Notes: generated from the sequence alone by a model not told the origin. Positions 1 through 9,517 are shown, numbered from the stretch's first letter. The stretch is 64,000 bases of DNA from G963666945 sp963666945 (GCA_963666945.2 CAXXRT010000012.1:1-64000); one strand, 5' to 3'. Made by a program: numbers and translations.

Positions 1-15
1 CTAAAATTTATTATT

Positions 16-1524
16 ATGAAAAAGAAACTTGTATATATATTAAATCTTTTATTAGCATTAGGGTTCGTCTCTTGTGATGATTATTTGGATATAACTCCGG
101 ATAATAGAACAGTTCTGGATTCTGAATTAAAAGTGAAAGAATTACTTACTAGCGCTTATCCAGAAATGACTTATGGCTTGTTTTGTTATTCGATGTCTGA
201 TAATGTTGATGACAAGGGGATTGGGCACGAATCGTTAAGAAGTAATGAAGAGGGATATTTCTGGGAAGATTTTTCAGAAACAACTCAGGACTCTCCTTCC
301 GGTTATTGGGACAAGTGTTATAATGCCATAGCTCATACAAATCAGGCTCTGGAATTTATTGAAACACAAAAAGTTGATAATAAAATTCCTGATAGCTATT
401 TACCTTATTATGGAGAAGCACTAGTGGTAAGGGCATATTGTCACTTTATGCTCGTTAATCTTTGGGCTAAGCCTTATAATCCATCTACTGCTGATAACGA
501 ACTTGGAATACCCTATGTTACAGAGGTTGAAAATGTTGTATTTAAGGATTATAAAAGACTATCTGTTGCAAAGGTTTACGAGTTAATAGAGAAGGATCTA
601 ACAGAAGGTATTCAATACATTAATGATGGTGCTTATGAGGTAGCAAAATACCATTTTAATAAAGCTGCTGCAAATACTTTCGCATCAAGATTCTATCTAT
701 ATAAAGGAGAATGGCTAAATGCAATTCACTTTGCTGACGAGGCGCTAGGAACAAATGCTGAAGTTAAGTTAAGAGATCTTTCTGGAAAATATAAAGAAAT
801 GGGACTTAATGAGCAAATGGCTGAATACTCTATTTCTACTGAGCCTGCCAACTTTCTTATAACAAGTAATATTACTTATTGGTTCCATTATTTTCATGCA
901 GTTTTAAGATATGCTTTTACTGAAAAGATAAATACAACGTTGCTTAAAAATATTTTTGTTCAGGGTGATAAAGAGTGGGGACAGCCTGTTGCCAGTTTTG
1001 GAGATGATAATAAGCTTATTGTGAAGTGGGGATACTTCTTTAAAAGAATGGATGTAAATTCCGATGTAGGATATTTTTATGCAATGACACCTAAAATTGT
1101 TGCTGAAGAGGCATTGTTTAATAGAATTGAAGCAAACATTATGCTTAAAAATTATAGCAATGCAAGAAAGGATTTGAATAATTATTTTGAAAAGAGATTA
1201 GTTAATTATTCTGATGCAAATATAGTGACCGAAGCTAAGATAATAAATCACTATAAAGATAATTCTAACGCTGATTCACCTCTTAATCCCTGGTACGAGC
1301 TGGATGATAAAACAAGATCGTATTTAAACTGTGTTATCGATACTAGGAGAAGAGAGTTTATTTATAATGGTTTAAGATGGTTCGATATTAGAAGGTTCAA
1401 TATAAAAGTAATTCATGATGTTCAAGAAGGAACGCCAGTAGTGCTAGAGGAAGAAGATCCCAGAAAATTATTGCAAATTCCGGTAATGGCTCAACAATTT
1501 GGATTAAAACCTAATAAACGATAA
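16..1524 (+). CDS. RagB/SusD family outer-membrane lipoprotein
   Basis: This is a SusD-like surface lipoprotein that would cap a TonB-dependent SusC channel and help capture its substrate. The N-terminus is a short basic and hydrophobic signal peptide ending in LGFVSC, so Cys20 is the likely lipidated residue, followed by DDYLD as in many SusD proteins. TPR-like helical stretches such as GEALVVRAYCHFMLVNLW (about residue 135) and a C-terminal RRREFIYNGLRWFDIRRF block are hallmarks of the RagB/SusD fold. The ATG is 15 bases from the window edge, so the partner susC is expected just upstream outside the window. The stop is one base from the next ATG, which indicates an operon. Family assignment is firm. 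The substrate is unknown, but the downstream metallopeptidase suggests protein or peptide. Confidence 0.93.
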   Translation: MKKKLVYILNLLLALGFVSCDDYLDITPDNRTVLDSELKVKELLTSAYPEMTYGLFCYSMSDNVDDKGIGHESLRSNEEGYFWEDFSETTQDSPSGYWDKCYNAIAHTNQALEFIETQKVDNKIPDSYLPYYGEALVVRAYCHFMLVNLWAKPYNPSTADNELGIPYVTEVENVVFKDYKRLSVAKVYELIEKDLTEGIQYINDGAYEVAKYHFNKAAANTFASRFYLYKGEWLNAIHFADEALGTNAEVKLRDLSGKYKEMGLNEQMAEYSISTEPANFLITSNITYWFHYFHAVLRYAFTEKINTTLLKNIFVQGDKEWGQPVASFGDDNKLIVKWGYFFKRMDVNSDVGYFYAMTPKIVAEEALFNRIEANIMLKNYSNARKDLNNYFEKRLVNYSDANIVTEAKIINHYKDNSNADSPLNPWYELDDKTRSYLNCVIDTRRREFIYNGLRWFDIRRFNIKVIHDVQEGTPVVLEEEDPRKLLQIPVMAQQFGLKPNKR

Positions 1525-1525
1525 A

Positions 1526-2566
1526 ATGAATATGAAAAGGATATATATATTATTTATTGTTTCATCGCTAGCCTTGTTTTTCTTTTCGTGTGAAAAAGAG
1601 GATAAGCTGCTTGATGAATCGGTAGTTAAAGTTAAGCGAGGAGTAGTTAATGAACTTGACGAATGGATTTATCAAAATCTTACTCTCCCTTATAATCTTG
1701 AGGTAAAATATAAGTGGGATGACGGAGAGGTTAGCAATAGCTTTCATGTTGTGCCTCCAAAAGTGGAAAAGGCTAAGGAGTTTCTTGAGGCATATTTGAA
1801 TATTTGGATAAAGACTTATGAAGCGGAAGCTACTGATGGCGGTAATCCTGATTATATGAAAAAATTTATGCCTAAACTATTAGTACTTATTGGGTGTCCT
1901 CAATATAATTCTGATGGAACAATGACTCTTGGTTTGGCAGAGGGAGGTAGAAAGGTTACTATATTTGGTGTTGATCAATTTGCAGAGATTCAGGATGATA
2001 AGTCTCTTAGTAATGAAGAAATACTTCAAATGAAGCGAACATCAGTTGCCGAGTCTTTCCATACTTTACACCATGAATTTGCCCATATAATGCATCAGAC
2101 TAAATTCTATCCAGATGAATTTAAGGAGATATGTAAAGGGGATTATACCGGTAACTGGAAAGATATAGATGATTTAACAGCAAATGTTAAAGGATTTATT
2201 ACTCCCTATTCTATGTTGAATGAAAACGAAGATTTTGTGGAGACTGTTGCAGGTATGCTTACTAATGTTTTTTATAGTAACGAATCAAAGTTATGGAAAG
2301 ATTTACCAGCTAAGGACAAGGATGGCAAGCTTATTCCCGGAGAAGTTAATCTAAAACTTTCTCTTTGGGAAGCAAAACTATATTTGTGGGGGGTGTATCT
2401 TGATGAAGAAAATAATATTTCCCAAATGCCTGAGGCTATTGAAGGTTTAAATAGGTTCCAAACTAAAGTTGATATGATTACTACATATTATAAAGAAAAA
2501 TGGGGAATAGACTTATATAGTTTGCAGAAGAGAATTGAAACAGCAATTTACGATGTTGTAAAATAG
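1526..2566 (+). CDS. Putative zinc-binding metallopeptidase lipoprotein (SusD-linked)
   Basis: This is a lipoprotein with signal peptide and lipobox FFFSC (Cys22). It carries a canonical zinc-metallopeptidase motif HEFAH at residues 183-187 inside HHEFAHIMHQ, and a plausible downstream third zinc ligand in EDFVETVAG (Glu239). The layout matches the Bacteroidetes family of putative zinc-binding metallopeptidases found directly after SusD genes. The start overlaps the susD end region by a one-base gap, so the two are probably translationally coupled; an alternative ATG lies at 1532. The protein probably sits on the cell surface and trims a protein substrate before import through SusCD. The catalytic motif is seen directly, while the substrate and the third ligand are inferred. 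Confidence 0.88.
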   Translation: MNMKRIYILFIVSSLALFFFSCEKEDKLLDESVVKVKRGVVNELDEWIYQNLTLPYNLEVKYKWDDGEVSNSFHVVPPKVEKAKEFLEAYLNIWIKTYEAEATDGGNPDYMKKFMPKLLVLIGCPQYNSDGTMTLGLAEGGRKVTIFGVDQFAEIQDDKSLSNEEILQMKRTSVAESFHTLHHEFAHIMHQTKFYPDEFKEICKGDYTGNWKDIDDLTANVKGFITPYSMLNENEDFVETVAGMLTNVFYSNESKLWKDLPAKDKDGKLIPGEVNLKLSLWEAKLYLWGVYLDEENNISQMPEAIEGLNRFQTKVDMITTYYKEKWGIDLYSLQKRIETAIYDVVK

Positions 2567-2615
2567 TTTATGAGGTTGCAATATAATGTTAATTGTAAAT
2601 AAAAAATGTAAATAA

Positions 2616-4010
2616 ATGAGACGAATAATATATGTTTTTATATTGTTAATGGTTTTTTCTTCATGTGATAATGATTTTGATTATGTATTTGATAAAACTG
2701 TAACAGAAAGAATAGAAGATGCAAAAACAGAGTTGACGCATATTTTGACTCAGGCAGAAAATGGATGGAAGACAACTATAATAGTTGGTGATCATTATAA
2801 GGCCGGCAGTTTCTACTGTTTTAATTTTACTGAAGAAATTAATAATTGTGGTACAGTAGTAGTAAACAACGGAATGGAAGATCTTACATCGGAGTTTGAA
2901 ATTGTGCACGAAGCAGGTGTAATATTAAAGTTTTCAACAAGAAATGATGTTTTACATTGGCTTACTGTTCCAAATTTCTTTATGACTCAAGGTTTCGGAG
3001 TTGATCTGGAATATATCTTTTTGAAAGAGGAGAATGGAAAATTGATTTTTAGAGGAAAGAAACAAGATTGTGAATTGGTTTTGGAAAAGGCTACAGAAGC
3101 AGATTGGGATATGACAGACATTAAAAGTCATTACGAAAAGATGACAGATAATATGAAGAGAAATTTTAGAGTCATAAATATTACTAAAGGAATAGAAGGG
3201 GCATCGGAAGATAATCCTCTTATTATAATGCTTAAGCCAGCATTGTTAATAAACCAGTTATATAAGGATAAGGAAGAATTACTTTATAGATGTGAGTATA
3301 CGGTAGATGATAAAACATATTATACTTTTGATGCTTCATTTATTTATACACACAAGGGAATTTTATTGGCAAATCCTATAGTTATAAAGGGAAAAACTAT
3401 TCAAAATTTTATTTATAATAAGGAAAAAGATGTGTTTGAGATTGATGGTGATGGATTAGAAGGTGCGATTATTGGGTCTGATTTACCTTTTTATTCTGTT
3501 CCAGGTACGGTTGATACCTTTATAAATAAATTACTTACCTATGATATTGGTCTTCGTATTTTTTCATTTAATGCGAGTGTTCCTTTGAATGATTTATTGT
3601 TTGAAATCTGGGAAAGTGAAAATACACCTGGATTTGGTAGGTTGTTTATAAAAAGGGGCTATGTTTCTCCTGAAGGGGAAGAACTTGGAGACGGTATTAT
3701 TTTTGCTGATGATGATTACAAAAAATATGTTTTTATCCCTATAGAGGTAGAAAAACTTTCAAATACACAGTTTAAATTTAAAAGAACTGAGGGTGCAATA
3801 GTTTCTAACGTAGAAGGAGGGGCTTACAGAGTTGAAAATGATGTTGATATAAAAAATGTGCTTGATATATTACTTGATGAAAAGGGGTGGAGTATGGCAA
3901 TGTATCCTGGAGCATACGGTGGTATGGAACTATATGAATGTGAGCTCTTCAGTAATACAGATCCCAAAATGAACGTAAAGACTATTTGGGGTATTTCTGA
4001 GGATAAGTAA
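2616..4010 (+). CDS. DUF4302 family lipoprotein
   Basis: This lipoprotein has a short signal peptide ending in VFSSC (Cys17), then a charged segment and the pattern ERIEDAKTELTHILTQAENGW near the N-terminus. That pattern is typical of DUF4302 proteins, which usually accompany SusCD plus putative metallopeptidase loci in Bacteroidales. No catalytic motif is visible, and the rest looks like a beta-rich binding protein. It begins 50 bases after the metallopeptidase and is followed by a terminator-like hairpin, so it may close the first transcription unit. A surface-exposed accessory binding role is an inference from context. Confidence 0.8.
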   Translation: MRRIIYVFILLMVFSSCDNDFDYVFDKTVTERIEDAKTELTHILTQAENGWKTTIIVGDHYKAGSFYCFNFTEEINNCGTVVVNNGMEDLTSEFEIVHEAGVILKFSTRNDVLHWLTVPNFFMTQGFGVDLEYIFLKEENGKLIFRGKKQDCELVLEKATEADWDMTDIKSHYEKMTDNMKRNFRVINITKGIEGASEDNPLIIMLKPALLINQLYKDKEELLYRCEYTVDDKTYYTFDASFIYTHKGILLANPIVIKGKTIQNFIYNKEKDVFEIDGDGLEGAIIGSDLPFYSVPGTVDTFINKLLTYDIGLRIFSFNASVPLNDLLFEIWESENTPGFGRLFIKRGYVSPEGEELGDGIIFADDDYKKYVFIPIEVEKLSNTQFKFKRTEGAIVSNVEGGAYRVENDVDIKNVLDILLDEKGWSMAMYPGAYGGMELYECELFSNTDPKMNVKTIWGISEDK

Positions 4011-4047
4011 TTTGAATATAGAAAGTTTTTATAGCAAGTGACTAAAT

Positions 4048-4084
4048 CCCTTGTCTATAATAGTTTCTAGACAAGGGGTATTTA
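4048..4084 (+). terminator. Terminator-like hairpin after the DUF4302 gene
   Basis: The arms CCCTTGTCT (4048-4056) and AGACAAGGG (4069-4077) form a perfect 9-bp stem followed by GTATTTATTA. The T tract is weak, so it may attenuate instead of fully stopping transcription into the next lipoprotein gene. Confidence 0.6.
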
Positions 4085-4105
4085 TTAATATTAAACATTA
4101 TACTT

Positions 4106-5626
4106 ATGAAAAAAATTTATCGAATTTTAGGGATCTTAGGACTGTTTGCCTTCCTGTTAAGTTGTTCCAAGGATGATGAAGTTATTCCAGATATGGTGTC
4201 TTTAGTTAAGGACAATGCGGTTATGACTTCAGAAGGAGGAACACAATCTTTTGAAATTAAGTCTAATGCTGAATGGAGTATTATAGGCTATGCTGAATGG
4301 TGTGAATTAAGTGCTACTAAAGGTGAAGGGGATGCAATAATAGAAGTTACTGTTGGAGCCAATGAGATGGCTCAATCTCGTGAAGTTAAATATATCTTTA
4401 ATGCCGGAATTGCGAAAGATACGTTGATAATCAAACAGAATGGGGCAGAGTATCTTTCTCTTTCTTCAGATACTCTCATTTTTGATTGTGAAGGGAAAAT
4501 GTCAGTTATAGATGTTAGTGCAAGTGGGAAATGGAGTGTAGAAGGAATGACGGACTGGTGTACTATTGACAAAATAAGCGGAGAGGGTGATGGAGAAGTA
4601 AATGTTACAACTTTGCTTAATGAAGGGGCAGACAGAACGACTACACTTGTTTTTACTATGCCTCTTGAAAATCCTATGGATGGACAATCAAGTATTTCTG
4701 TAAAAGTGGAAGTAATCCAGAAAGAAAGGGTATTTGAATTTAATGAGGTTGAGATTGGAGGACTTATATGGATGGACAGAAACCTTGGTGCAAAAAGTGT
4801 TGATTATGAGAATGAGTGGTATCAATGTGTCGGTAATTATTATCAATGGGGTAGAAATATTCCTTTCAAAGATACTACTACAATTGAAGTAGTTGAGGGA
4901 CCATTAGCCCTTGATCAGATTGCAATTAATTCTTCTGATGAAGGAGTGAAAGGTTTTGTTACAGTATCTGAGATTCCTTATATATGGTCGACTGAAAAGG
5001 ATGACAATCTATGGAAAGATAATAATGGACCTTGTCCAAAGGGATGGCGTGTACCAACTTATAAGGATTTTCTTGCCATAGCTCCTAGTAATTGGGATGC
5101 AGGAAGTTGGTATGCTGAGGCTATGGTCATTGAGGAGGACGGAAATAGTACTCATTATTTAGGCTATGACGACTGGCCTAACAAAGGGCTTTGGGGGATA
5201 AAAAAACAGGGAACAGATAAGGCTTATTATCTTAGATGGGAATTAAAGAATCTTGCTGATCCGGATAGTTATGATGATTTGAGAGTATTGGAAATTTCTG
5301 TTTGGGATGCAACTGCAGGGGCCTCTTTTTATAATGATGAAGCAGCAACTGAGCCCAAAACCCGCGAAGAGATCAAGGCCTTATTTGCTGAGTTAGGTGA
5401 ACCTAAAGGAACATTGTCATTCCTAGCTGCTACATGCAGAAGTTGTTCTTCTGGAAGTTTAGGTTGGGGAATGGGAAGTGATGGTCAATATTGGATTAGT
5501 GATTTTGACCCGGAGAGTACTGACGGAAATTTAACTTATTGCTTTAATTTTGGTACTTTATCTACAGAGATCGGTTCCGATTACAGAGCTTTTGGTTGTC
5601 CAGTACGTGCAGTTAGAGATAAGTAA
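4106..5626 (+). CDS. BACON-domain lipoprotein with FISUMP-like C-terminal domain
   Basis: The signal peptide ends in FLLSC (Cys20). Two BACON-type beta-sandwich domains follow at about residues 37-113 and 118-200, recognised by the paired patterns AEWSIIGYAEWCELS and GKWSVEGMTDWCTID, each with a glycine/glutamate-rich loop (GEGDA, GEGDG). The C-terminal half starts with GGLIWMDRNLGA and contains GPCPKGWRVPTYKDF, the signature of the Fibrobacter succinogenes major paralogous (FISUMP-like) domain. BACON domains are thought to mediate binding to proteins or mucin-like glycans. No catalytic residues are evident. The gene sits between two hairpins and is paired with the next BACON protein, with which it shares domain order in its first 200 residues. 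Confidence 0.85.
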   Translation: MKKIYRILGILGLFAFLLSCSKDDEVIPDMVSLVKDNAVMTSEGGTQSFEIKSNAEWSIIGYAEWCELSATKGEGDAIIEVTVGANEMAQSREVKYIFNAGIAKDTLIIKQNGAEYLSLSSDTLIFDCEGKMSVIDVSASGKWSVEGMTDWCTIDKISGEGDGEVNVTTLLNEGADRTTTLVFTMPLENPMDGQSSISVKVEVIQKERVFEFNEVEIGGLIWMDRNLGAKSVDYENEWYQCVGNYYQWGRNIPFKDTTTIEVVEGPLALDQIAINSSDEGVKGFVTVSEIPYIWSTEKDDNLWKDNNGPCPKGWRVPTYKDFLAIAPSNWDAGSWYAEAMVIEEDGNSTHYLGYDDWPNKGLWGIKKQGTDKAYYLRWELKNLADPDSYDDLRVLEISVWDATAGASFYNDEAATEPKTREEIKALFAELGEPKGTLSFLAATCRSCSSGSLGWGMGSDGQYWISDFDPESTDGNLTYCFNFGTLSTEIGSDYRAFGCPVRAVRDK

Positions 5627-5649
5627 TATATTTATATTTTAAATAAAAT

Positions 5650-5680
5650 AGAGAAGTCCTGAAAAATGGGCTTCTCTTAA
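5650..5680 (+). terminator. Hairpin after the BACON-FISUMP gene
   Basis: The arms AGAGAAGTCC (5650-5659) and GGGCTTCTCT (5668-5677) pair over about ten bases with one wobble and a small loop. Only a short T stretch follows, so this is a weak terminator or processing site. Confidence 0.5.
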
Positions 5681-5738
5681 AATGTTTTAGATGTTTGATT
5701 TGCTGTTAGTGTTTGAGGATTAATAAAAATATAATTGT

Positions 5739-7241
5739 ATGAAAAAGTTGTTTCGATTGCTATGTGGTGTTTTGCTGTTTTCGCTTTTTTATGCTTGTTC
5801 TGATACAGAAGAAGTAAATCCTGATATGGTGAAAGTGGAAAAAAGCATTATAAATAATACAGAGAAAGGTGGGGAACTAGAGATAAAAGTTAATTCTTCT
5901 ATACCATGGGAGGTTAGAGGGATTTCTTCTTGGTGTACAATAAGCCCCAGAGAGGGAAGCGCAGGAGAAAATATAGTTAATATAAAAGTAAAACTAAATG
6001 AAAAGGCCATATCTAGGAAAACATTTTTTGTATTTGTGGGCGGAGCTGTTAGTGATACTTTGGAGATAACTCAGGAAGCAGCTGAGTTTTTATATCTTTC
6101 TACAGACACTCTTTTCTTTGAGGATGAAGGAGAGTTAAAAAAGTTGGAAGTTGTTGCTAGTGGGGCATGGACAGTTGAGGGGAGTAATGAATGGTGTAGT
6201 TTTGACAAGTTAAGTGGTGAAGGAAATGGAGAATTACAAATTACATGTTTGGAAAATTTAGGTGAAGAAAGGAGTGCCACTTTTAATTTTACAATGGGAG
6301 AATATCAGGAAAAGTTTGTTGTAAGGCAAAAGGCCATGGAAGTAGAATCTATTTTGGATAAGGAGAGGAAAGCGCTTGTTGCTTTTTATGAGGCAGCAGA
6401 GGGACTATATTGGGTTGATAATGAAGGATGGTTGGATGATGATGTTCCTGTAGGCGAATGGGAAGGAATAATAGTTGATGATGAGGGAAGAGTTACTTCG
6501 ATAGTATTGACTTCTAATGGGTTAAGGGGTTCGTTGTCAGGGGAAATAGCTAAATTGGAAAGATTGGAGAAATTGCATATAAATGGAGCAGTTTTTAATG
6601 ATAGTTCTATTCCTGAAGAATTAGGAGAATTAACTGAGTTAAGAGAACTTTCTTTAAAGCAGTGTGGTCTTACCGGAGAAATCCCTGAGAGTTTGGGGAA
6701 TTTGAAGAAATTGGTGATTCTAGATCTGGAAAATAATTTATTAGAAGGGAGCATTCCCGATTGCATTGGAAAATTAACTAATTTGAAAAAGATTTCTTTA
6801 CTATTAAACAAATTGACAGGGACTATACCATCATCTTTCTCAAACTTGGTAAAATTAGAAGAAGTGAGATTAGCAAGTAATAGTTTTGAAGGGGGTATTT
6901 CATGTTTCTGGGATATGCCTGAACTGGCTTATTTATATCTTTCAGGTAATAACTTTTCTGGAGTAATATCTGAAAAAGTAGGGCAGTTAACGAAATTAAA
7001 GAAAATAAATATTGCTAATAATAATTTCACAGGAAATCTTCCAAAAGAATTAGTGTCATCGTCAGTTATTTCGTATTATGATGTTGAGCAAAATAGATTA
7101 ACAGGAGAAATACCTATAGAAATATTAGAATTTCCAGACTTTGACTGGACAAATAAATATGATTGGAATAGAATATGTAATCAGCAGGAAGGGTTTGGGT
7201 TTACTAATGCTCCTGAGGAACCTGCTGATATTGTTTGGTAG
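5739..7241 (+). CDS. BACON-domain lipoprotein with leucine-rich repeats
   Basis: The lipoprotein signal ends in LFYAC (Cys20). Two BACON-like domains (about residues 33-113 and 115-200) contain WEVRGISSWCTIS and WTVEGSNEWCSFD, closely parallel to the preceding gene. From about residue 225 the protein has a cap (EGLYWVDNEGWL) and then about eight leucine-rich repeats of the plant-like type, such as LTGEIPESLGNLKKL and LTGTIPSSFSNLVKL. LRR modules bind proteins, so this is probably a surface binding lipoprotein for a proteinaceous ligand. It is the last gene of the first SusCD cluster. Identity of domains is clear, whereas ligand and role are inferred. Confidence 0.87.
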   Translation: MKKLFRLLCGVLLFSLFYACSDTEEVNPDMVKVEKSIINNTEKGGELEIKVNSSIPWEVRGISSWCTISPREGSAGENIVNIKVKLNEKAISRKTFFVFVGGAVSDTLEITQEAAEFLYLSTDTLFFEDEGELKKLEVVASGAWTVEGSNEWCSFDKLSGEGNGELQITCLENLGEERSATFNFTMGEYQEKFVVRQKAMEVESILDKERKALVAFYEAAEGLYWVDNEGWLDDDVPVGEWEGIIVDDEGRVTSIVLTSNGLRGSLSGEIAKLERLEKLHINGAVFNDSSIPEELGELTELRELSLKQCGLTGEIPESLGNLKKLVILDLENNLLEGSIPDCIGKLTNLKKISLLLNKLTGTIPSSFSNLVKLEEVRLASNSFEGGISCFWDMPELAYLYLSGNNFSGVISEKVGQLTKLKKINIANNNFTGNLPKELVSSSVISYYDVEQNRLTGEIPIEILEFPDFDWTNKYDWNRICNQQEGFGFTNAPEEPADIVW

Positions 7242-7289
7242 TAGAATGGGTTAGTGATATCTTATATTTAATCGAAGATGAAATAAATA

Positions 7290-7675
7290 TTTTAAATTAA
7301 AATTGAATATTGTTGGTCGGAGAATTTGGGATCTTCGTCTGAAAAAAAAGGAAAAACTTTCAGTAAAGCGTTACTGTAAATAGGTTTTGATCATTAGCTT
7401 TTGTCTTATACCTTAAGTATTTATATGAGATATTGTTCGTAGTTACGCTATAGCGAGCCGTGGGTTATTAATGGTATGAGATGTGGTCTGTCAATATTAT
7501 TATTGTAGATCTAATGCTTTGATTTTAGATTTGGCATTTCCCGTGTTGTTTTTCCTTTTAAGCCTTTGTTTTTTATAATCAGATGGGAAAATAGATTGTC
7601 CTAAAAAACTTTGTATCGTTAGGAAGATATTGATAGAACTCTTTTCCCGACCACAATATTTTAAATTTAAATTGT
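7290..7675. other. Non-coding stretch bounded by imperfect inverted repeats
   Basis: The 515-base gap between 7241 and 7758 has no credible ORF. Its two flanks are imperfect inverted repeats. The left end holds TTTAAATT followed by AATATTGTTGGTCGG (7306-7320). The right end reads CCGACCACAATATT (7647-7660) followed by TTAAATTTAAATT. The reverse complement of the right flank matches the left apart from a 1-base and a short indel. This could be a small non-autonomous mobile element (MITE-like) or a structured RNA whose ends pair. I do not recognise a known RNA family in the interior. Confidence 0.35.
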
Positions 7676-7688
7676 TACTATAATAGAT

Positions 7689-7730
7689 AAAAGGCGGAAT
7701 ATATACTCAATAGTATATATTCCGCCTTTT
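7689..7730. terminator. Strong bidirectional terminator
   Basis: This is a perfect 19-bp inverted repeat: AAAAGGCGGAATATATACT (7689-7707), loop CAAT, then the exact complement at 7712-7730 ending in CTTTT. It works in either direction because A and T tracts flank the GC-rich base. It lies 27 bases beyond the 3' end of the CYTH gene on the minus strand and may also insulate the SusCD cluster on the plus strand. Confidence 0.9.
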
Positions 7731-7757
7731 ATTCATTGGTATTTCTTTCCAGAACTG

Positions 7758-8234
7758 TTATTGTTTATTCCAGGTTTTATATGGATTTTTACTTAAGTTA
7801 GAGTTGAAATACCTTTTGTCTCCTGTGATTTCTTCCCCAAGCCATTCTGGTGTTTCAAAGGTTTCGTTTTCATCTTCTAATTCTATTTCTGCCATTATTA
7901 GGCCTTCGTTTTCTCCCTTGAATAAATCTACTTCAAAAGTATGTCCTTTGAAATCTATAAGGTGGCGTATTTTATCTATAATTCCCTTTTCGCATAGTTT
8001 TAATAGTTCAAGGGCTTCTTCATAGTTTATTTCTTTTTCAAATTCGTATCTGCTAAGACCAGAATTGTTAGACTTACCTTTAATTGTTAGAAATCCTTCT
8101 TTGTCATAAATTCTTACTCTTACAGTGCGTTCTGGAACCCTTGAGAGGTAGCCTTGGGTGATATGGATGGATTCCCTGATGTCTTTTGTGAAATCGCCCT
8201 TGACTAAAAATTTGCGTTCTATTTCTGTTGCCAT
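7758..8234 (-). CDS. CYTH domain protein (probable inorganic triphosphatase)
   Basis: This 158-residue protein is a minimal single CYTH domain. The N-terminus MATEIERKFLV contains the ExExK metal/triphosphate-binding motif (Glu4, Glu6, Lys8). Alternating basic and acidic strands follow, for example RVRIYDKEGFLTIKG, GLSRYEFEKEI and LIMAEIELEDENE, as expected for the triphosphate tunnel fold. Bacterial CYTH proteins usually hydrolyse inorganic triphosphate, and a few are class IV adenylate cyclases or thiamine triphosphatases. The protein is cytoplasmic with no signal peptide. The gene is monocistronic, with a strong terminator behind it. The fold is certain and the exact substrate is not. Confidence 0.9.
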   Translation of the reverse strand: MATEIERKFLVKGDFTKDIRESIHITQGYLSRVPERTVRVRIYDKEGFLTIKGKSNNSGLSRYEFEKEINYEEALELLKLCEKGIIDKIRHLIDFKGHTFEVDLFKGENEGLIMAEIELEDENETFETPEWLGEEITGDKRYFNSNLSKNPYKTWNKQ

Positions 8235-8251
8235 TGATCTGTTGTTTAAAA

Positions 8252-8259
8252 CAAATATA
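8252..8259 (-). promoter_or_regulatory. Possible -7 element for the CYTH gene
   Basis: On the minus strand this reads TATATTTG, matching the Bacteroidetes -7 consensus TAnnTTTG, about 18 bases upstream of the CYTH ATG. No good TTTG -33 box is visible at the right distance. The rest of the 8235-8586 gap shows nothing else I can name. Confidence 0.35.
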
Positions 8260-8586
8260 GTTCCTTTTTAATCTATATACATGCTAAATTGTTATATTTT
8301 ATAAGGTGGGCAAACATCTAAGGATAAATTCTATAATGCCGGACATTATATTTGTAGTTAAAATTATAACATATGTAGAAAAAATAGTACTTAGAGTTGT
8401 AAAATCCGATTTTGTTAATATCTGTTTATATATATCCTTCGCAAACGTTATAATGGTTAAATGGTGTTAAAACTGGAAAAAAAAAGACTTTTAGTTCACC
8501 CATTTTTCCTTTTTGAGTGTCTTTAGATTGTATAGAGAAATTAATAGTGAGTTTTAGAAAAGATTAAAAGGTTGAAATTAGAAAAG

Positions 8587-9450
8587 ATGAATAAGTTTGT
8601 ATTAATATTGGGTTTGTTGATGGGTTTTCAGGCTTTATCGTTTGGGATGGAGATAAATGTTGAAAATAGAAATGAGGTTGATATAAAGGTATTAATGAAA
8701 AAATTTGAAGCTAATCCATCGAATGTTGAGGTTGCTAAAAATTTGCTTAAAAATATGACTAATGCTGGTTTAGAGACAAGGCATATTGTAGAAAAATATT
8801 TTGCAACACAGGAAAAACAAGAATACCTTAAAGAATATAATTGGGAAATAATAAGGGAATATGCATCGGATATTCTTTCTGAACCGCTTAATTATGTATT
8901 TAAAAATAAGGATGAATTTATTAGTAAGTATTCTAAAGAAGAGGTTTTTCAAAAGCTTGATTATAGCTGTGTTAGGTATTTAGATGGTTTGTATAAAAAT
9001 GATGTTGAAAAATTTACTCAATATATCGATTTATTGGAGGAATCTAAATATGAACATCGTGATGTAATACAGGATTATTTTGGAATACGCGAATTGTTGG
9101 CTCAAAAAAAGGAAGATGAGTATTTTTATAAGGCAAGAAAGCTTTTTAGGTATTTTCCCGAAGACAGGGAAATGATAAAAGAAATTACTGCAGGTGCTTT
9201 AGAGATAATGAATGATGTTTCAAGGCTAAAAGTTATTCAGCTTTGGGCTGGAAAAACTGTGGAGAGAGGGCAGGATTTGGAATCGTTTTATAAGTATTCA
9301 AAAATATCTTTTAAGGTAGGATATAACGATGTTGGTTTGCTCTACGCTAAAAAAGCTGCCTTGATGGCAGAAGAAAAAAACGATATTGATTATGTGGAAA
9401 AATGTAGAAATCTGGTTGCTACTATAGAGAAGAATCTAAATTTAAAGTGA
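8587..9450 (+). CDS. Secreted protein resembling the C-terminal domain of the thioredoxin-fold proteins in this window
   Basis: This secreted protein has about 287 residues and a signal peptide (MNKFVLILGLLMGFQALSFG). The ATG at 8587 is preferred over a TTG five codons upstream because it gives a cleaner signal peptide. There is no CxxC motif or thioredoxin fold. However, its helical body resembles the C-terminal region of the three-fold thioredoxin protein at 40650: VEKYF and NWEIIREYASD here correspond to VEVYF and NWELINKYITD there, and LNYVFKNKDEF corresponds to FKYLFANKSKY. It therefore looks like the helical (TPR-like) accessory domain encoded on its own. It is monocistronic, ahead of a terminator. 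The function is unknown; similarity was judged by eye. Confidence 0.7.
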   Translation: MNKFVLILGLLMGFQALSFGMEINVENRNEVDIKVLMKKFEANPSNVEVAKNLLKNMTNAGLETRHIVEKYFATQEKQEYLKEYNWEIIREYASDILSEPLNYVFKNKDEFISKYSKEEVFQKLDYSCVRYLDGLYKNDVEKFTQYIDLLEESKYEHRDVIQDYFGIRELLAQKKEDEYFYKARKLFRYFPEDREMIKEITAGALEIMNDVSRLKVIQLWAGKTVERGQDLESFYKYSKISFKVGYNDVGLLYAKKAALMAEEKNDIDYVEKCRNLVATIEKNLNLK

Positions 9451-9480
9451 TAATTTCTGAAAAACAATATATATTAGGGA

Positions 9481-9517
9481 TAAGGCTGCCTGGAAATCAG
9501 GTGGCTTTATTTTTTTC
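9481..9517 (+). terminator. Intrinsic terminator after the gene at 8587
   Basis: A 12-bp stem with three G-U wobbles (TAAGGCTGCCTG at 9481-9492, CAGGTGGCTTTA at 9498-9509) is followed by a run of seven T. The wobbles make it directional for the plus strand. Its right arm overlaps the last codons of the pseudogene on the other strand. Confidence 0.7.
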
